DNA from: Nissolia schottii
Taxonomy: Eukaryota > Streptophyta > Magnoliopsida > Fabales > Fabaceae
DNA length: 64,000 nt
Direction of reading: 5' to 3'
NCBI GenBank assembly: GCA_003254905.1
Contig: QANU01064559.1
Coordinates: forward strand, 980,088-1,044,087
Below, piece after piece: positions 46,108 to 57,497 of this stretch. Made by a program: the position numbers and the translations under genes. Below the pieces are notes generated by a model. That model did no database searches. It was not told where the DNA came from and was given only the letters and a program-made list of their open reading frames with translations. Position 1 is the stretch's first letter, and every line of letters starts with the position of its first letter.

Positions 46108-46330
46108 AAAAACCCACTGCTAGTCTCAGCTCGCAAGCTCAAAGGCTCGGAAGAACAGTGACAGTATGAGTGTATTAAGATGGCAGTTTTTGGACATTGG
46201 GCTTATGGAATTGGGCCAGTCCAAGCCCAATTCACTTACAATAACGGGCTTCGTATGATTTTGGGCTAGTGTAGGGTCAATGATGTAGATGGGCTTTTGG
46301 CCCAAAAAGAAAAAGAAAGTGTAATGAAAA
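46108..46330 (-). promoter_or_regulatory. METTL4 promoter region with site II-type TGGGCY motifs
   Basis: Within 200 bp upstream of the start codon the minus strand carries several TGGGCC/TGGGCT motifs on both strands (e.g. GGGCCAAAAGCCCA near 46296, TTGGGCTTGGACTGGCCCA near 46210). Clusters of such site II elements, bound by TCP factors, are typical of plant housekeeping and cell-cycle-linked promoters. No TATA box is evident, which fits that class. Confidence 0.5.
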
Positions 46331-46689
46331 ATTGATTGAGCTAGTTTTAACATACATACACTCCATTTGAATTTTTAATTGGCCTTATCTGAATTCAGAC
46401 AACACTCGATAACAGTTCATGATTAAGTGCAACCAAATCAACTTAAACAAAAATATAAATTTAGACATTTTGCATAATTAGGTCTTAAAATTTTAAAAGT
46501 AATAGACACAAATTAATATCACATTACGAAAATATGTTAATTATTACCAATAAGTTGTTGGACGAACAGTAAATAATTTGATCTTTCATAAAGATTAAGA
46601 TATAAATTTGATTTTCAATGAGAAAGTGCGCTTATTAGAAAAGAAAGTAACCTTTAATGTTCCATTTCTATAAAGAAAAAAATTGAAGT

Positions 46690-46800
46690 AAATTTTTAAA
46701 TTTGTTCTTGCAATTATCAATCCCAATCAAGTTTACCCCAAGTTATAAAAATGGTCAAATTAATCCATATAATTATCAAATTTCAAGTTTCCCAAAAAAA
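46690..46800. repeat. Partial MITE, family 1-like
   Basis: It carries the phrases AATCAAGTTTACCCCAAG, ATGGTCAAATTAATCC and ATCAAATTTCAAGTTTCCC of family 1, without clear paired ends. Confidence 0.35.
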
Positions 46801-46839
46801 TAAAACTTAAAGCATAAGACATTAAAAAAAACCTTGAAA

Positions 46840-47270
46840 GGAATATGATAGTGAAATTGGGGAGGATCAATAGAGGGAGCAAGGGAAGTTAGTTGAAATG
46901 TGGGGCCCATTTGTGCTGTCCAATTCTTCTGCCATAACTTGCTTGTAAAGGGTCTCTCTACTGCACAACCATCTTCTCCTATCTTTCTCCCAATGTCTCT
47001 CTCACATTATTCATACTGCGTGTCTCTGTCTGTGTTTTTTGTTTTCTCTTTTACCCTTTTGCTCTTCCTTCTTTAGATCATTAGTCTTCGGTATTATATT
47101 CTTAATCCCACCCAACTCATAAGGTACAGTCTTCCACAATTACTTACTTAATTAGTAAGAACATTCATTGTTAAGTTTTGTATTTCTAATTAGGGAATTG
47201 CACCATTATTTTTTTAAAAAATATTATTAATTTTACTTGTTGATAAAATGATTTAATCGTATATTTTTGT
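46840..47270. other. Short gene-free stretch with CT-rich leader-like sequence
   Basis: The segment 46960-47090 is CT-rich (TCTCTCTACTGC, CTTCTCCTATC, TCTCTCTCAC) like a plant 5' leader on the + strand. No start codon with a usable frame follows. Confidence 0.3.
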
Positions 47271-47329
47271 AGAGTTAATGGTTATACACGTATCCTAAAA
47301 TAATTTGAATAGGGAATGAAGTTATACTT

Positions 47330-47945
47330 GAACATAATAGAAGAATGAGGGAGCGTTTTGAGGGAAGTTCTAACGCGATGTTCCTAATGCAAGTGAGAGG
47401 TGGCGAGGTGCACTTGCAAGGCACATTGACACTCAAACAAGCACAATGATTTGATGAGTATTTGAGAGTGTGAACAAGTGATACCTGATGATCTGAATTC
47501 ATGTGCTTTTATAGGTGATTTACGTCAGTTAGTTTGAGATAGAACACAAGAAATTCAAATAGTGGTTTTCCCTTATCTAAGATGTTTATCTTACTCCGCT
47601 TATGTTGGAGTTGGTTGTGTGGTCCGTTAGGGACGTTGAGGAGGGTGCATCGCTCTTATCTTTGATCGGGTTGGGCTGAGTCAGGTCCTGGGTCTTGGGC
47701 CTGCAACCTTTAACACGCTTAGTGTGTTGTTCTCCCCCTAGTCTTGTGTTGTGACCTCCTCTCCGCTCGAACTATTGGAGCTCTCCTCTTAGGCTGAAGA
47801 ATACAGGTGAGTGAGGTTAGCTCTCCTCAACATACGAGCACTTGGAGCTCTCCTCTTTGACTGACAAGTGCAGGTGAGTGAGATGAACTCCAGTTCTTCT
47901 TAGTGGGCTTAGCTCTTTGAGCTCTTGACATTAGTCCATAACAAC
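47330..47945. mobile_element. Probable LTR-retroelement fragment with an internal duplication
   Basis: The block is GC-richer than its flanks and has no reading frame. A unit of about 66 bp occurs twice (47774-47838 and 47840-47900), each with TTGGAGCTCTCCTCTT and CAGGTGAGTGAG. The composition and phrases (GGGTTGGGCTGAGTCAGG, GGTCTTGGGCCTGCAACC) are like LTRs of plant gypsy-type elements. No matching second LTR, primer site or domain is present, so it would be a solo or degraded LTR. Confidence 0.35.
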
Positions 47946-49599
47946 ACTAAATGAGTAAATTTTGTTACACTATCACTAGATTAAATCTTATTACATTAGT
48001 TAAAATGTTTGACTATCTCTCTCACTACTCTAATAATCATACATGACAGAGAATTTGATTGATGAGAATGTAAAAAACTTGATATTGTTATTGCATACAA
48101 TTGAACTTGACTTCAATTCAATTGTTATGTGCAGAAAATGTAAAATTTTAGGGCTTAAAGATCAAAATTGTCATCTAATTAAATATGTCATGTAAATGAA
48201 AATAATTGACTCTCTTACTGACTATTTAAAAAGTCATATATACATACAATGATTTTATTAGACAGCAATGTGACTATAAAATATTGATAATAGATCATTT
48301 CATGTATATTTTTCATATGGCAAGATCATGTGTGATCTCTCACCATCAATTTAAAAGGTGAAATTCATATATAACATAAGCAATAAAAAATTAATGGTAA
48401 AAGATTACCTATGATCTTAAGTAGAAAATACATACGAAAAAATTAATTTCTTAAAATGTTTTATGTCAATGCATGACAACCAAATAATTTTGTGCTAAAT
48501 TAAATTTATATAAAATTCAACCTTATTTCTATCCCGTACTACCGAACTTTCTTCGCTTCCCATTATCCCACGTGATGTACGAAAATCCTTGGACGACAAT
48601 AAAAGGTCATAAGCTTTGTCCTACACGATATTTCTTGAAGCATTGATATGATATGAATAACAAAGTCCATAAAGTTGATAGATAATTGAATTCCTTGAAT
48701 AGGGTTCAATTCTTAGCATAATGTATGGAGCGAATTTTGTTAAGAGAGATATGTCCACTTTAATATTCTTCAAACCTTAAAGAAGACTAGTCACTTTTTA
48801 TAACATACATCTTCTAGTAAATCAAAATATTACATTATATGATCCATAAATTAATATTTTTAAAAGAAAAAACAATGAAAAAGAATTTATTCAAAGTAAA
48901 TTGTTTGACAATAAATAAATAATAAAGTCAGTAGGCTTCCCAATCAAAGGTGAATAATTACTTTCCCTACCAAAATTAGCCCATAAGAATCTGACCTTAT
49001 TTGAAGTATGAATAAATGCAAAATCAAAATTAAAAAAAATAGTAAAATAAAAAGGTGTTAAGATAAATTCAGCTCCCTCTATCTCATTATATTTGTCAAT
49101 TTAGATTTTTTTTTTATGTTTCAATTAATCGTTTAATTTCAAATCACTTAATGAAAGATAAAAATGTAAAGGTAATCTTTGTATTACTTAAATAGAAGAA
49201 GTATATTGTAAACCAAAATGAGTAAATTATCAAAATCGTCTTTAGTGTTAGCAACATCAATCAATTTCTTATTTAAAATATGAAAGTAATTAAGTTCATT
49301 CTAAAATTGTCAAAAGTCAAATTAATCCTAGTTAATTTGATTAATATTAAAAGATTAATTTATAATGATTTTCCTTTTTTTTTGTAAAGACGATTTTAAT
49401 TATATATTCAAACTAAAAGAATATCTATGAGAAGTTTTCAAGTTACTGTATAGTGCTTCATGTACTTCTTATGCTTCTCTGTCTAAGAAAATGTATCTTC
49501 ACGTAACCTTCCGTGAAAAATTAATGAAATCCTTCTCGAATTGGCAATAGGTACCATTTGAGCTATCTCTTGTGCCGTCCCTACTATGTCAATTTTATA

Positions 49600-49680
<81 letters not shown>

Positions 49681-50460
49681 TATTATTATTTGAGTTCCTA
49701 CTTCATACTATGTCAAAGGCATAAAAAAATAAAATAACTTTTTTTTTAAAAAAAAAAACGCCAAATCAACATTCATTTGAAAGTTCCAGCTGGAGCCTTC
49801 AGCCTTAATCCATATTATAGGTGGTCTGTTGGTCATATCATTTAATGTCAGTGATGAACTTGCACTCAAAAAAGGCAACACGACTTGCTGCTGCATTATT
49901 TGCAACCAAATTAATATGCATATGCTAAATCCCTCCCACCCCCACTGTACATCATACCACAAAATTGCTAACAAAAGATTCACCTTAATTAAGGGACATG
50001 CCAAAACATTGAAGCAAATGCATGAAATTCATTAGCCTCGCCCCGCTTGTCAAGTCATAGTTATGGCGTTGTTATGTTAAATTTTCTTTTACATACTACT
50101 AGTAAATGAATTACTAGAGATCAATATAACTTTTAAGTGCTCATTATTTACTCTTAAATAAACAAAGTAAAAAGTTAGAGTCATTAACATTTTATTGATT
50201 TAAAGTGAGTTTATCACTTTAGATAATCACAATCTTTTTTATTTAATGCTGCTACTAATATTCAAACAAGTAAAAAGCATTCAAGAAAATGGCAAAAGGG
50301 AAGGCACCAAAGAATTTAGTCGTAACATCGTCCTTCAAGTTCAATATTGGATTGGATGGCACAAGAGGTATTTCCTCATTCCAATATTAAATAACACTAT
50401 TTATTCAAAAATTTATTTAAAATTAATTCTTACTAATTAAATTAAAGAAATATTAATTGT
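47946..50460. other. Gene-free AT-rich stretch
   Basis: No gene is supported. It holds a family 1-like fragment at 49216-49340 and the large AAT/ATT palindromic microsatellite at 49599-49690. Confidence 0.4.
49599..49690. repeat. (AAT)n-(ATT)n palindromic microsatellite
   Basis: About 12 AAT units run straight into about 18 ATT units, so the tract is an inverted repeat able to form a long AT hairpin. It is flanked on both sides by unrelated AT-rich sequence. Confidence 0.95.
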
Positions 50461-50467
50461 TAATTTT

Positions 50468-51010
50468 TTTAAGGTTAAATATGTTTTTACTCTCTCATAA
50501 ATTTTAAATTTTGTGTTTTATTGTTCATAAATTTTTTTTGTTAAAAATCATCCGTCATAATCTTTTTATATGTTTTAGTTCTATGCTAAGCCATTAACTG
50601 TTGGTGTGACAATTCACTAGGCTACGTTGCGAAGGAGAGAAGCATGTGAGGTTGCTTGAATGAGGTTGTTTCCTAGTAGCAACAAGGGGTGACGACTCAT
50701 GGAGCTATAGAGGAGAAGAAGAAAAAGAAAAAGACAGCAAGCACACACTGAGAGCAGTGCAAAAATAATTAAGCAGATAAAGTAATAGTTGGGTTAATCG
50801 TGTCACATGTGTGACACGTGACCTGACACATAATGAAATTAACTGTAATGTCAACAATTAATAACTTAACACGACGACAGTGATTAAAATCTTATAAAAA
50901 AATTTATGAGAGATGATTTTTAATAAAAAAAAATATGAGCACTAAAAAATAAAATTCAAAAATTATGAAGGACTAAAAAAATGTTTAATATTTTTTTGAA
51001 TTTTACCCTT
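50468..51010. mobile_element. Foldback MITE of about 540 bp
   Basis: Left-arm words (AAATATGTTTTTACTC, TTCATAAATTTTTTTTGTTA, AAAAATCATC) are answered in inverse on the right (GATGATTTTTAATAAAAAAA, TATGAAGGACTAAAAAAATG). The centre is GC-richer, with GTGTCACATGTGTGACAC, a short palindrome, near 50800. Confidence 0.6.
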
Positions 51011-51084
51011 ACAATAATTTTTTATATACTTTAATTAAGGAAAGAAAATGGTGAGAGAATAAAAATTTTAGAGATAATTTAGTA

Positions 51085-51430
51085 GGGCAATTACTTGTAA
51101 TTGTATATGGGTTTAGCATAACTTGTATATCAAAATATGGGTTAGAACACAAATTTACAATTGTATGGGCCTGAGTCTGAAATCGTCACAGAATGTGATG
51201 ATTTCAGACCTTTAAAAAAAGTCTAAAACCGCCACATTTAAAAAGAAAAAAGAAAAAAAGTGTGAAATTGTCACAGGTGTGTCAATTTCAGACATTTAAA
51301 AAAAAGTCTGAAATTGTCACACCTTTCAGACCCTTTTTTTTTTATAAAAACAAGTCTTGGATCTAAAATTACCCCAAAAAATTTTAATCCCATAATATAT
51401 TTCATGTAAAAAAATTTACATTTGTATGAG
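51085..51430. mobile_element. Foldback repeat, 'TCTGAAATTGTC' family, copy 2
   Basis: The outer phrase (CAATTACTTGTAATTGTATA, then TAACTTGTATATCAAAATAT) matches copy 1 at 40.25 kb. Inside, TCTGAAATCGTCACAGAATG, GATGATTTCAGACC and TCTGAAATTGTCACACC pair as hairpins. Confidence 0.6.
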
Positions 51431-53455
51431 TCTATTTATTTTAATATTTTTTTAAAATATATGCAAATTAAAGAAGGGTTGTTAATAATTGTGCCTGTAC
51501 CAAAAGTGGCATCAAATCAAATCAAATATATTAGACAAAGGAGTACAAATTTATCGAGACACGTGTCAACCAATTGGGTACACAAACCGTCTGCATTGTC
51601 AGCGATACTGTTGTACTTCATGGTCACAACTCGCAATAGGCACACAACATTAATTAGTATTGCCCACCCTGCCAACCCCCACAATTATTTCCCAAACTTC
51701 ATAACCCTGCCCTTATCTCTTTACTTTAATGCCAATGGTGCCCAAAGGAAATAAAAAATAAAAAATCCTTGTCATGTAAGTGAAGTTTATTTAACTCCAA
51801 TTACATGTTATTTATATTCATTTGGAATGGGACACACATCTAACTCATTAATCCTTTACTATTAAATAAGATATATGTGTAGATTTTATTAAAATTTTAT
51901 TTAATAATAAATGATAAGTGAATTAACATAATATTCAATTTAAAATGAATTTAAATAACACATCTCTTTACCTCTTTAATCTACCCATCAATAGTGAAAT
52001 TTTTGGTTTTGTTAACCAGTGCCCTAAATAAGCCTAAAATAGCCAGATTTAAGCATTCTCAATGCATAGAATGTATAGTAAATCTCAAAAACTTATATTT
52101 TCAATAAAATACTTCTATTTAAAACTTCTCAATAAGTGTTCTTAGGACATTTACTAATTTAATTTTTTTTAAATTACATACAAAACTTGAACTTATGACA
52201 AGACTTTTATAAAAATATATATACCGAATCATTTATACTAACTAAATACTATTAGCCAAAGGAGTGTTATTTTAAGTCTAAATTACAAGTATTCATAATT
52301 TATTGAGCTATAATTTTCAAACACTAAGTCACTAACAATGAAATACAACAGTAAATTAGGAATTGTATAAATTATCACGACGTATTTTTAAAAACCAATC
52401 CTATACAACTACCTAAGATGATATGATAGTGCATATTTTTAATATTTTAAATTATCTATCCATTTCTAATATAAAGATATTAATTAATTATTTTTAATTT
52501 CAATATTACATTGATCAATTTATATACTAATAAATTAAATAGATACATTTTACAACTGCTTTTAGTCTCTAAAAATGATATTAACTTTTTTCAAGTTCAT
52601 ATATAGTTTATTTTATATTATTCATTCAAATGGATAACTGGTTCACGTTACTCTTCTACGTTTGAATAGAGTTATAGAGTGAGTGGTGTTAGCTAGTGTG
52701 TGGTGATGACAAGAGTAAAGGATTTTTCTTTTTCTTTTTCTTTCTTTTTTTCCTTAAAGTTAGAAAGTGAGAGTTACGGTAAAATTAATATTTATAATTA
52801 AAATCATTTATTTAAACATTTGTACATTACATGTTTAATTTGTCCCACGTTTGTATAAGCTTTGACTGTGAGTATCTAGATTAGAATTGTATATCACCAA
52901 CAGTTTATGTCGATCCCGGTACGTTGTAGCCATACCGTGATGCCAGGAAGATAGCATACCGTAAGTCTCAGGCAGTTAAATTTAAAGCATACCTTGAGAC
53001 TTGGACAGAACTCTAATATAGATCTCTCTCCAGATATTCAAAAGTTTGAAAATTTATTATTATTATTATTATTATTATCATTATTAATATTTATTGCATT
53101 GTGAGTTTCATGCTTGTTTATGTTACACATGAGTTGTTGGGTTTAGTCATTCACTGAGTTTGATGACTCACCCATCTTTTCATTATTTTTTTTAGATGGT
53201 GTTGTTGGTCTGAAGTAAGGCTCCACATTCCAATTTAATTGTCAGTGGCGAGCTCCATTTTTTAGTAGATTTATTTGTTATTTTATTTATGTTTAGAGTG
53301 CTTCAGATTCACACAGACAACAAGACGCTATTTTCATGTATTGTTATACATATATTTTGTTCTAATTTTACCTTTAAAATTGTAACGGATTTATGTGCCT
53401 TATGAATTTAGTTTTTTTATAAAAAGATTTTAATTAAGTTATTTAATTATTTTAT
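51431..53455. other. Gene-free AT-rich stretch
   Basis: I see no supportable gene. Short microsatellites (ATT)n occur near 53048-53078. An open frame at 51422-51754 (+) is not recognised. A GC-richer patch at 52905-52990 has no assignable content. Confidence 0.4.
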
Positions 53456-53695
53456 TAAATAACTACATTTTCACATAAATTACTATTAGAGACTTGCGTA
53501 AAGGGATATTATCCCTTATGTGCCGGTCATAAACTTTTGGGTCATGACACTGAGATAGGTAGCTCACACACTTAGCATTGTTTCTTCCATTCATATAACT
53601 AGAACTCAACAAGTCACATTGTTTCTTCCAAGCACATGATTTTCCCATCATAGATGAAACAACTTTTAATCTTTCAAATAGCCCAAAGCATGACA

Positions 53696-53704
53696 AAGAA
53701 AGTA
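53696..53704 (+). repeat. 9-bp target duplication, left copy
   Basis: AAGAAAGTA directly precedes the Mutator-like element and is repeated exactly at 55265-55273. A length of 9 bp is the hallmark of Mutator superfamily insertion. Confidence 0.85.
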
Positions 53705-55264
53705 GAATTTTTATCTCTTTTGCCACCCCTGTTGAAAGAAATTACCAAAATACTATCGTTTTCAAACATTTTACCGTAATACCACGGTTTGCACTGACGT
53801 GGACTGGGCGGCTCGCGTGGCACGCCACGCAGGATTCGCCAACGCGCTTTGCGGATTTAGTGCAACCGAAAAACACTGATTTGCACTAAATTCGCCAACC
53901 GTGTTGGCGAATTCAACACGAATTCGCCAACCGCGTTGGCGAATCCTTCGCACCGAAGCCTTTTTGCTTACCTCTCTCTCCCCAGCCCACACTACTCCTC
54001 ACCTCACCATGCAAAAAACATATATTGATTTAATAAAATTAAAGAGTTAAAGAGTTAAATTTTTTTTTTAAAGTCTATATTGATCATTGAGTTTCATTGA
54101 AATGTTAATAGAAGTGTTGAAAAAATTGGAGATGAATTATAATTCATATTTGAACAATGATTTTATTTTTATTGAGAGCTTTATTAATTGAATGAGTTTT
54201 ATCACTACAGTGGGTTACTCATAAAAATAATGGAGTTACTTATTTATATTTTTTGGAATATTTTATTATTTAGATTGATTATAAATTGACTCACTCAGAG
54301 TTAGTTAACCCATTAGTTGGAATGACCTTAACGGTAAAATTCTTCTGCTTATGTGTTGGATTAAGTAACATATGGGATAAATTGTGTTGAGTCTTTGAAT
54401 TCATCCCCTAATTAGTACAAGAGTTAAAGAAAAAAACTGTAGATAAGGAAAAATAGTAACAACTATAAAATTAGTATAAAACAATTTTTTTTCTTCTAAT
54501 TCTAAAATAAAAAATAAAGAGAGTATCTACATAAATGACAAGAAGAATAAATTTGTCCATTAACCAATTACAAATCATTGTCAAAAAAATTGGTTGACAT
54601 TGTTTGAGAAGTAGAACAAAGCCATGGCATCCTTCAAACCTTTTAAGTGTTATGCCATTTGTTGAAAAATATGTATTGCAAAAGCTCTAGTCCCACATTG
54701 GTTAGATAACAAACCTTTTAGGTGTTTATATACTTTTAGTAGTTGTTGTATTAGTAAAAATAGTTGAGAAGGGAGTTGACTCTCGCGCGCATGAGTCCAA
54801 GTTGTGTGGGCTCTTCGAAGTGTAAATCGATGAATTCCCCCCCACGCACGATAAAGAGCGTCCCGGCCTTTTTGCAAAATTATTTTTTCAATTTTTGCAG
54901 CTTACCTCCGGAGCCATGTTTTTTGCATGGTGAGGTGAGGAGTGGTGTGGGCTGGGGAGGGAGAGGTAAGCAAAAAGGCTACGGTGCGAAGGATTCGCCA
55001 ACGCGGTTGGCGAATTCGTGTTGAATTCGCCAACACGGTTGGCGAATTTAGTGCAAATCAGTGTTTTTCGGTTGCACTAAATTCGCCAAGTGCGTTGGCA
55101 AATTCAACACGAATTCGCCAACCAAGTTGGCGAATCTTGCGTGGCGTGCCACGCGAGCCGCCCAGTCCACGTCAGCGCAAACCGTGGTATTACGGTAAAA
55201 TGTTTGAAAACGATGGTATTTTGATAATTTCTTTCAACAAGGGTGGCAAAAGAGATAAAAATCC
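53705..55264. mobile_element. Mutator-like element with long terminal inverted repeats, 1,560 bp
   Basis: The left terminus GAATTTTTATCTCTTTTGCC is matched by the right terminus, whose reverse complement is GGATTTTTATCTCTTTTGCC. The inverted arms are long (about 53705-54020 and 54917-55264). They hold repeated palindromes of the form TTCGCCAAC-n-GTTGGCGAA; the right arm has an extra palindromic unit. The spacer (54021-54916) has no transposase, so the element is non-autonomous. The open frames in the arms (53771-53992 -, 54942-55274 +) are products of the repeat, not genes. The insertion lies inside an older LINE remnant. Confidence 0.85.
54690..54880 (+). ncRNA. Candidate Pol III-type transcript: USE plus TATA in the element spacer
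   Basis: GTCCCACATTG (54690-54700) differs by one base from the plant snRNA upstream sequence element RTCCCACATCG. TTTATATA starts at 54725, 24 bp further on; in plants this shorter spacing marks Pol III snRNA-type promoters (U6, U3), whereas Pol II types have about 33-34 bp. A transcript would begin near 54755 and could stop at T runs at about 54869 or 54884. The candidate RNA contains GGGCTCTTCGAAG and a C-rich stretch but matches no spliceosomal or U3 RNA that I know. Confidence 0.3.
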
Positions 55265-55273
55265 AAGAAAGTA
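55265..55273 (+). repeat. 9-bp target duplication, right copy
   Basis: AAGAAAGTA follows the right terminus and is identical to the left copy at 53696-53704. Confidence 0.85.
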
Positions 55274-55699
55274 GTCCGCCAATCCTTCTTCACCCACCTA
55301 GACACGATAGTTTCTATTCATGCTTCAAAACTCATTCTTCCAACACCTGAATTTATCCAACAAACACCCCAATTTTATTTTCACATAATTCATAGACACT
55401 AAGAGTATTCACATCTAAAAAATAAGTGATAAATGCTTTTTGTCTCTTTGCACTACAAGACATAGTTCATATCCTATTGGTGAGTGATATTAAAATTTTT
55501 AAGTATCTCCGTAGTGTTTAGCCTCCCAATCAACACAAACCATACCAACAATTCAATTTATGAACAACCATACATTTCCACACTCCATAAGTAAAGTTGA
55601 TACAACGAACCTATTGTGCCTAAGTTTTCAATTTTTTGAGCACAAATGATCTAACCTATGCTGAAGAACCTTCGGTGGCACGCGCCGCGGTGCAGCATC

Positions 55700-57490
55700 A
55701 GTGTGGATTTTTTGGGCCACTTGGATTGATTAGGTTTTATGGGTGTTGATTTCTGTACTATGGGAGTATATAATAAATACAGTTTTCAGATTTTTACTAT
55801 TTTGTATTATGTAATTGATAATTGGTAATTGGTAATTGGTAATATGTCTCCAGTCCTTAGTGGGAAAGGAATTATGATAAATGATGTCAAATATTTCTAT
55901 CCCCTCTTCGGAGTTCTATTTCTAATTTTTTTTAAATTACAGAAAAAAATGCATAAGAAAAATACTTTTCTTTCTATGAGGAATTCTATGAAGCATATTT
56001 TACATTTTTAATATGGTCTTCCAATAAAGTCAATTCTATGCTAGCAGGCTCTTCCTAAAATACAGTTTTGCCTCCGTCACCAACCTCCATTCTTATGGCT
56101 TCATCGTCGGATTCATCCAACAACCTTATGATCACACCACAGTTGAAAATGCAATTAACAACAAAGTAGAACTGTTATGTGCTAATAGGGAAATGGACAC
56201 AGAGCCTGCAACTTTTATTGCATAGACCTTTCTTGGATACATTACACACCTCACATCTCATGGACTTTCCGGATTGATAGAGACCCCTTTTTTGTTCTCG
56301 TGTTTTAGTTCGGTCGAAAGTGTGTTAGTGTTTCTTTTGCATGAATTGAAATGTTATAAAAACTATTTTTACTCAATACCTCACAAGTGAAAACCACCAC
56401 ATATTATTATCATTATTATTATTATTATTATTGGCCTAATTAGTGGAGCCAAATTTAGTATAAATAAGAAGAGAAGGGTATTGCATTGAGTATGGAAAAT
56501 TTGTATTGTTCTAATCCTTCCATCTCTTTTAGGATTTTCTTTATATCTCTTAGTGCTTCTTCTTCCTTAAGAAGATCTCTATCCCAATCCCTTTCCTTCA
56601 AATTGTAGTTCAAATGCAGAAAATACCAAAAAGATGTTATTAATCTCTACAATTCAGCCTATTACAAAATTACTTCATTACAGAGCTCTAATTGAGCTTA
56701 TTATTATCAAGTTGAGTTTAAACTTTAACAAATTTAATTCAACTCTGCTTGCTTTTACCTCTAATTAAATTAAAACCCAAACCTCACTCAAAAAAAATAA
56801 TTACGGAATGACTCAAATTAACTAAAAAATAATTTTCCTCAACCTTTTTGACTAAACAAAATTATATACAAAATTGATGTTAAAATTCAAAGTATTTTTG
56901 AATAAATTGATATGATTTTGTTTCTAACACCGAATTCATATCAACTTCACAATGTTAGCAAAATAACAAATAAAAATATATCTTCTATGTCCAACATGTA
57001 TGTTTCTGTCCGAAAAGTTAAATTCTCTCCTTTTCTTTATTCCAATTTACTATTATGAATTATAGATATCACGATCATTAGAAGCATGACATGTCTGCTT
57101 TTCTTTGTTGCTGTTAAGGATTCATTTTACCCCTATATTAGTGCCAAAAGGATCCAACGGTGGACACAAGCCTCATTTTAGATCCACGGCTCATGTTGCT
57201 CCTCCCTTGTGGCGGGAAAAAAACTGGTGCAGGTAAAGAAACTGGCGGGAGAGAGGATAATTTTTTAATTATACTTGTGTTTAGTGAGCTTATGAGTAAT
57301 GAAAATTTCTCATATTTTCTTATAATATTATATTACTATAATCAAATCATAATGAATGCATTAAATTGAGCCTAAACGAATGTACACATTATTCAGAATA
57401 AGATTTTAGGATTGAGTTTTGTGATAAAAATGTTAAATTATTATATTATAATATTAATATATATGTATATATATATGTATATATAATATT
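55700..57490. other. Gene-free stretch
   Basis: No gene is supported. A GC-richer patch at 57130-57255 has GGCGGGAAAA, close to an E2F-type site, but no gene follows. An (ATT)n run lies near 56402-56432. Confidence 0.35.
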
Positions 57491-57497
57491 AAAATTC

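Larger units (their letters stand above)
53460..55700 (-). pseudogene. LINE (non-LTR retrotransposon) remnant, split by a Mutator-like element
   Basis: Below the inserted element, the minus strand reads FVMLWAI-stop-KIKSCFIYDGK, then LEET, near 53700-53600. This resembles the 'FxxxLWAIWKxRNxxIFDGK' stretch of plant LINE-type ORFs after the reverse transcriptase. Above the element, at about 55480-55420, it reads CLVVQRDKKHLSLIF with a stop, resembling the zinc-finger stretch CxxCxRxxExxxHLFFxC of the same proteins. Stops and frame changes are frequent, so it is old and inactive. The assignment rests on short motif resemblance. Confidence 0.45.

Noticed and set aside
54755-54880. U1, U2, U4, U5, U6 or U3 RNA gene
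   Set aside because: The sequence after the USE/TATA pair does not match any of these RNAs as I know them.
53771-55274. Open frames of 73 and 110 aa with related sequence in opposite orientation
   Set aside because: They are the two translated arms of the Mutator-like inverted repeat, not genes.
57140-57260. Gene start with E2F-type sites
   Set aside because: Only a 69-aa frame follows, without splice or family support.
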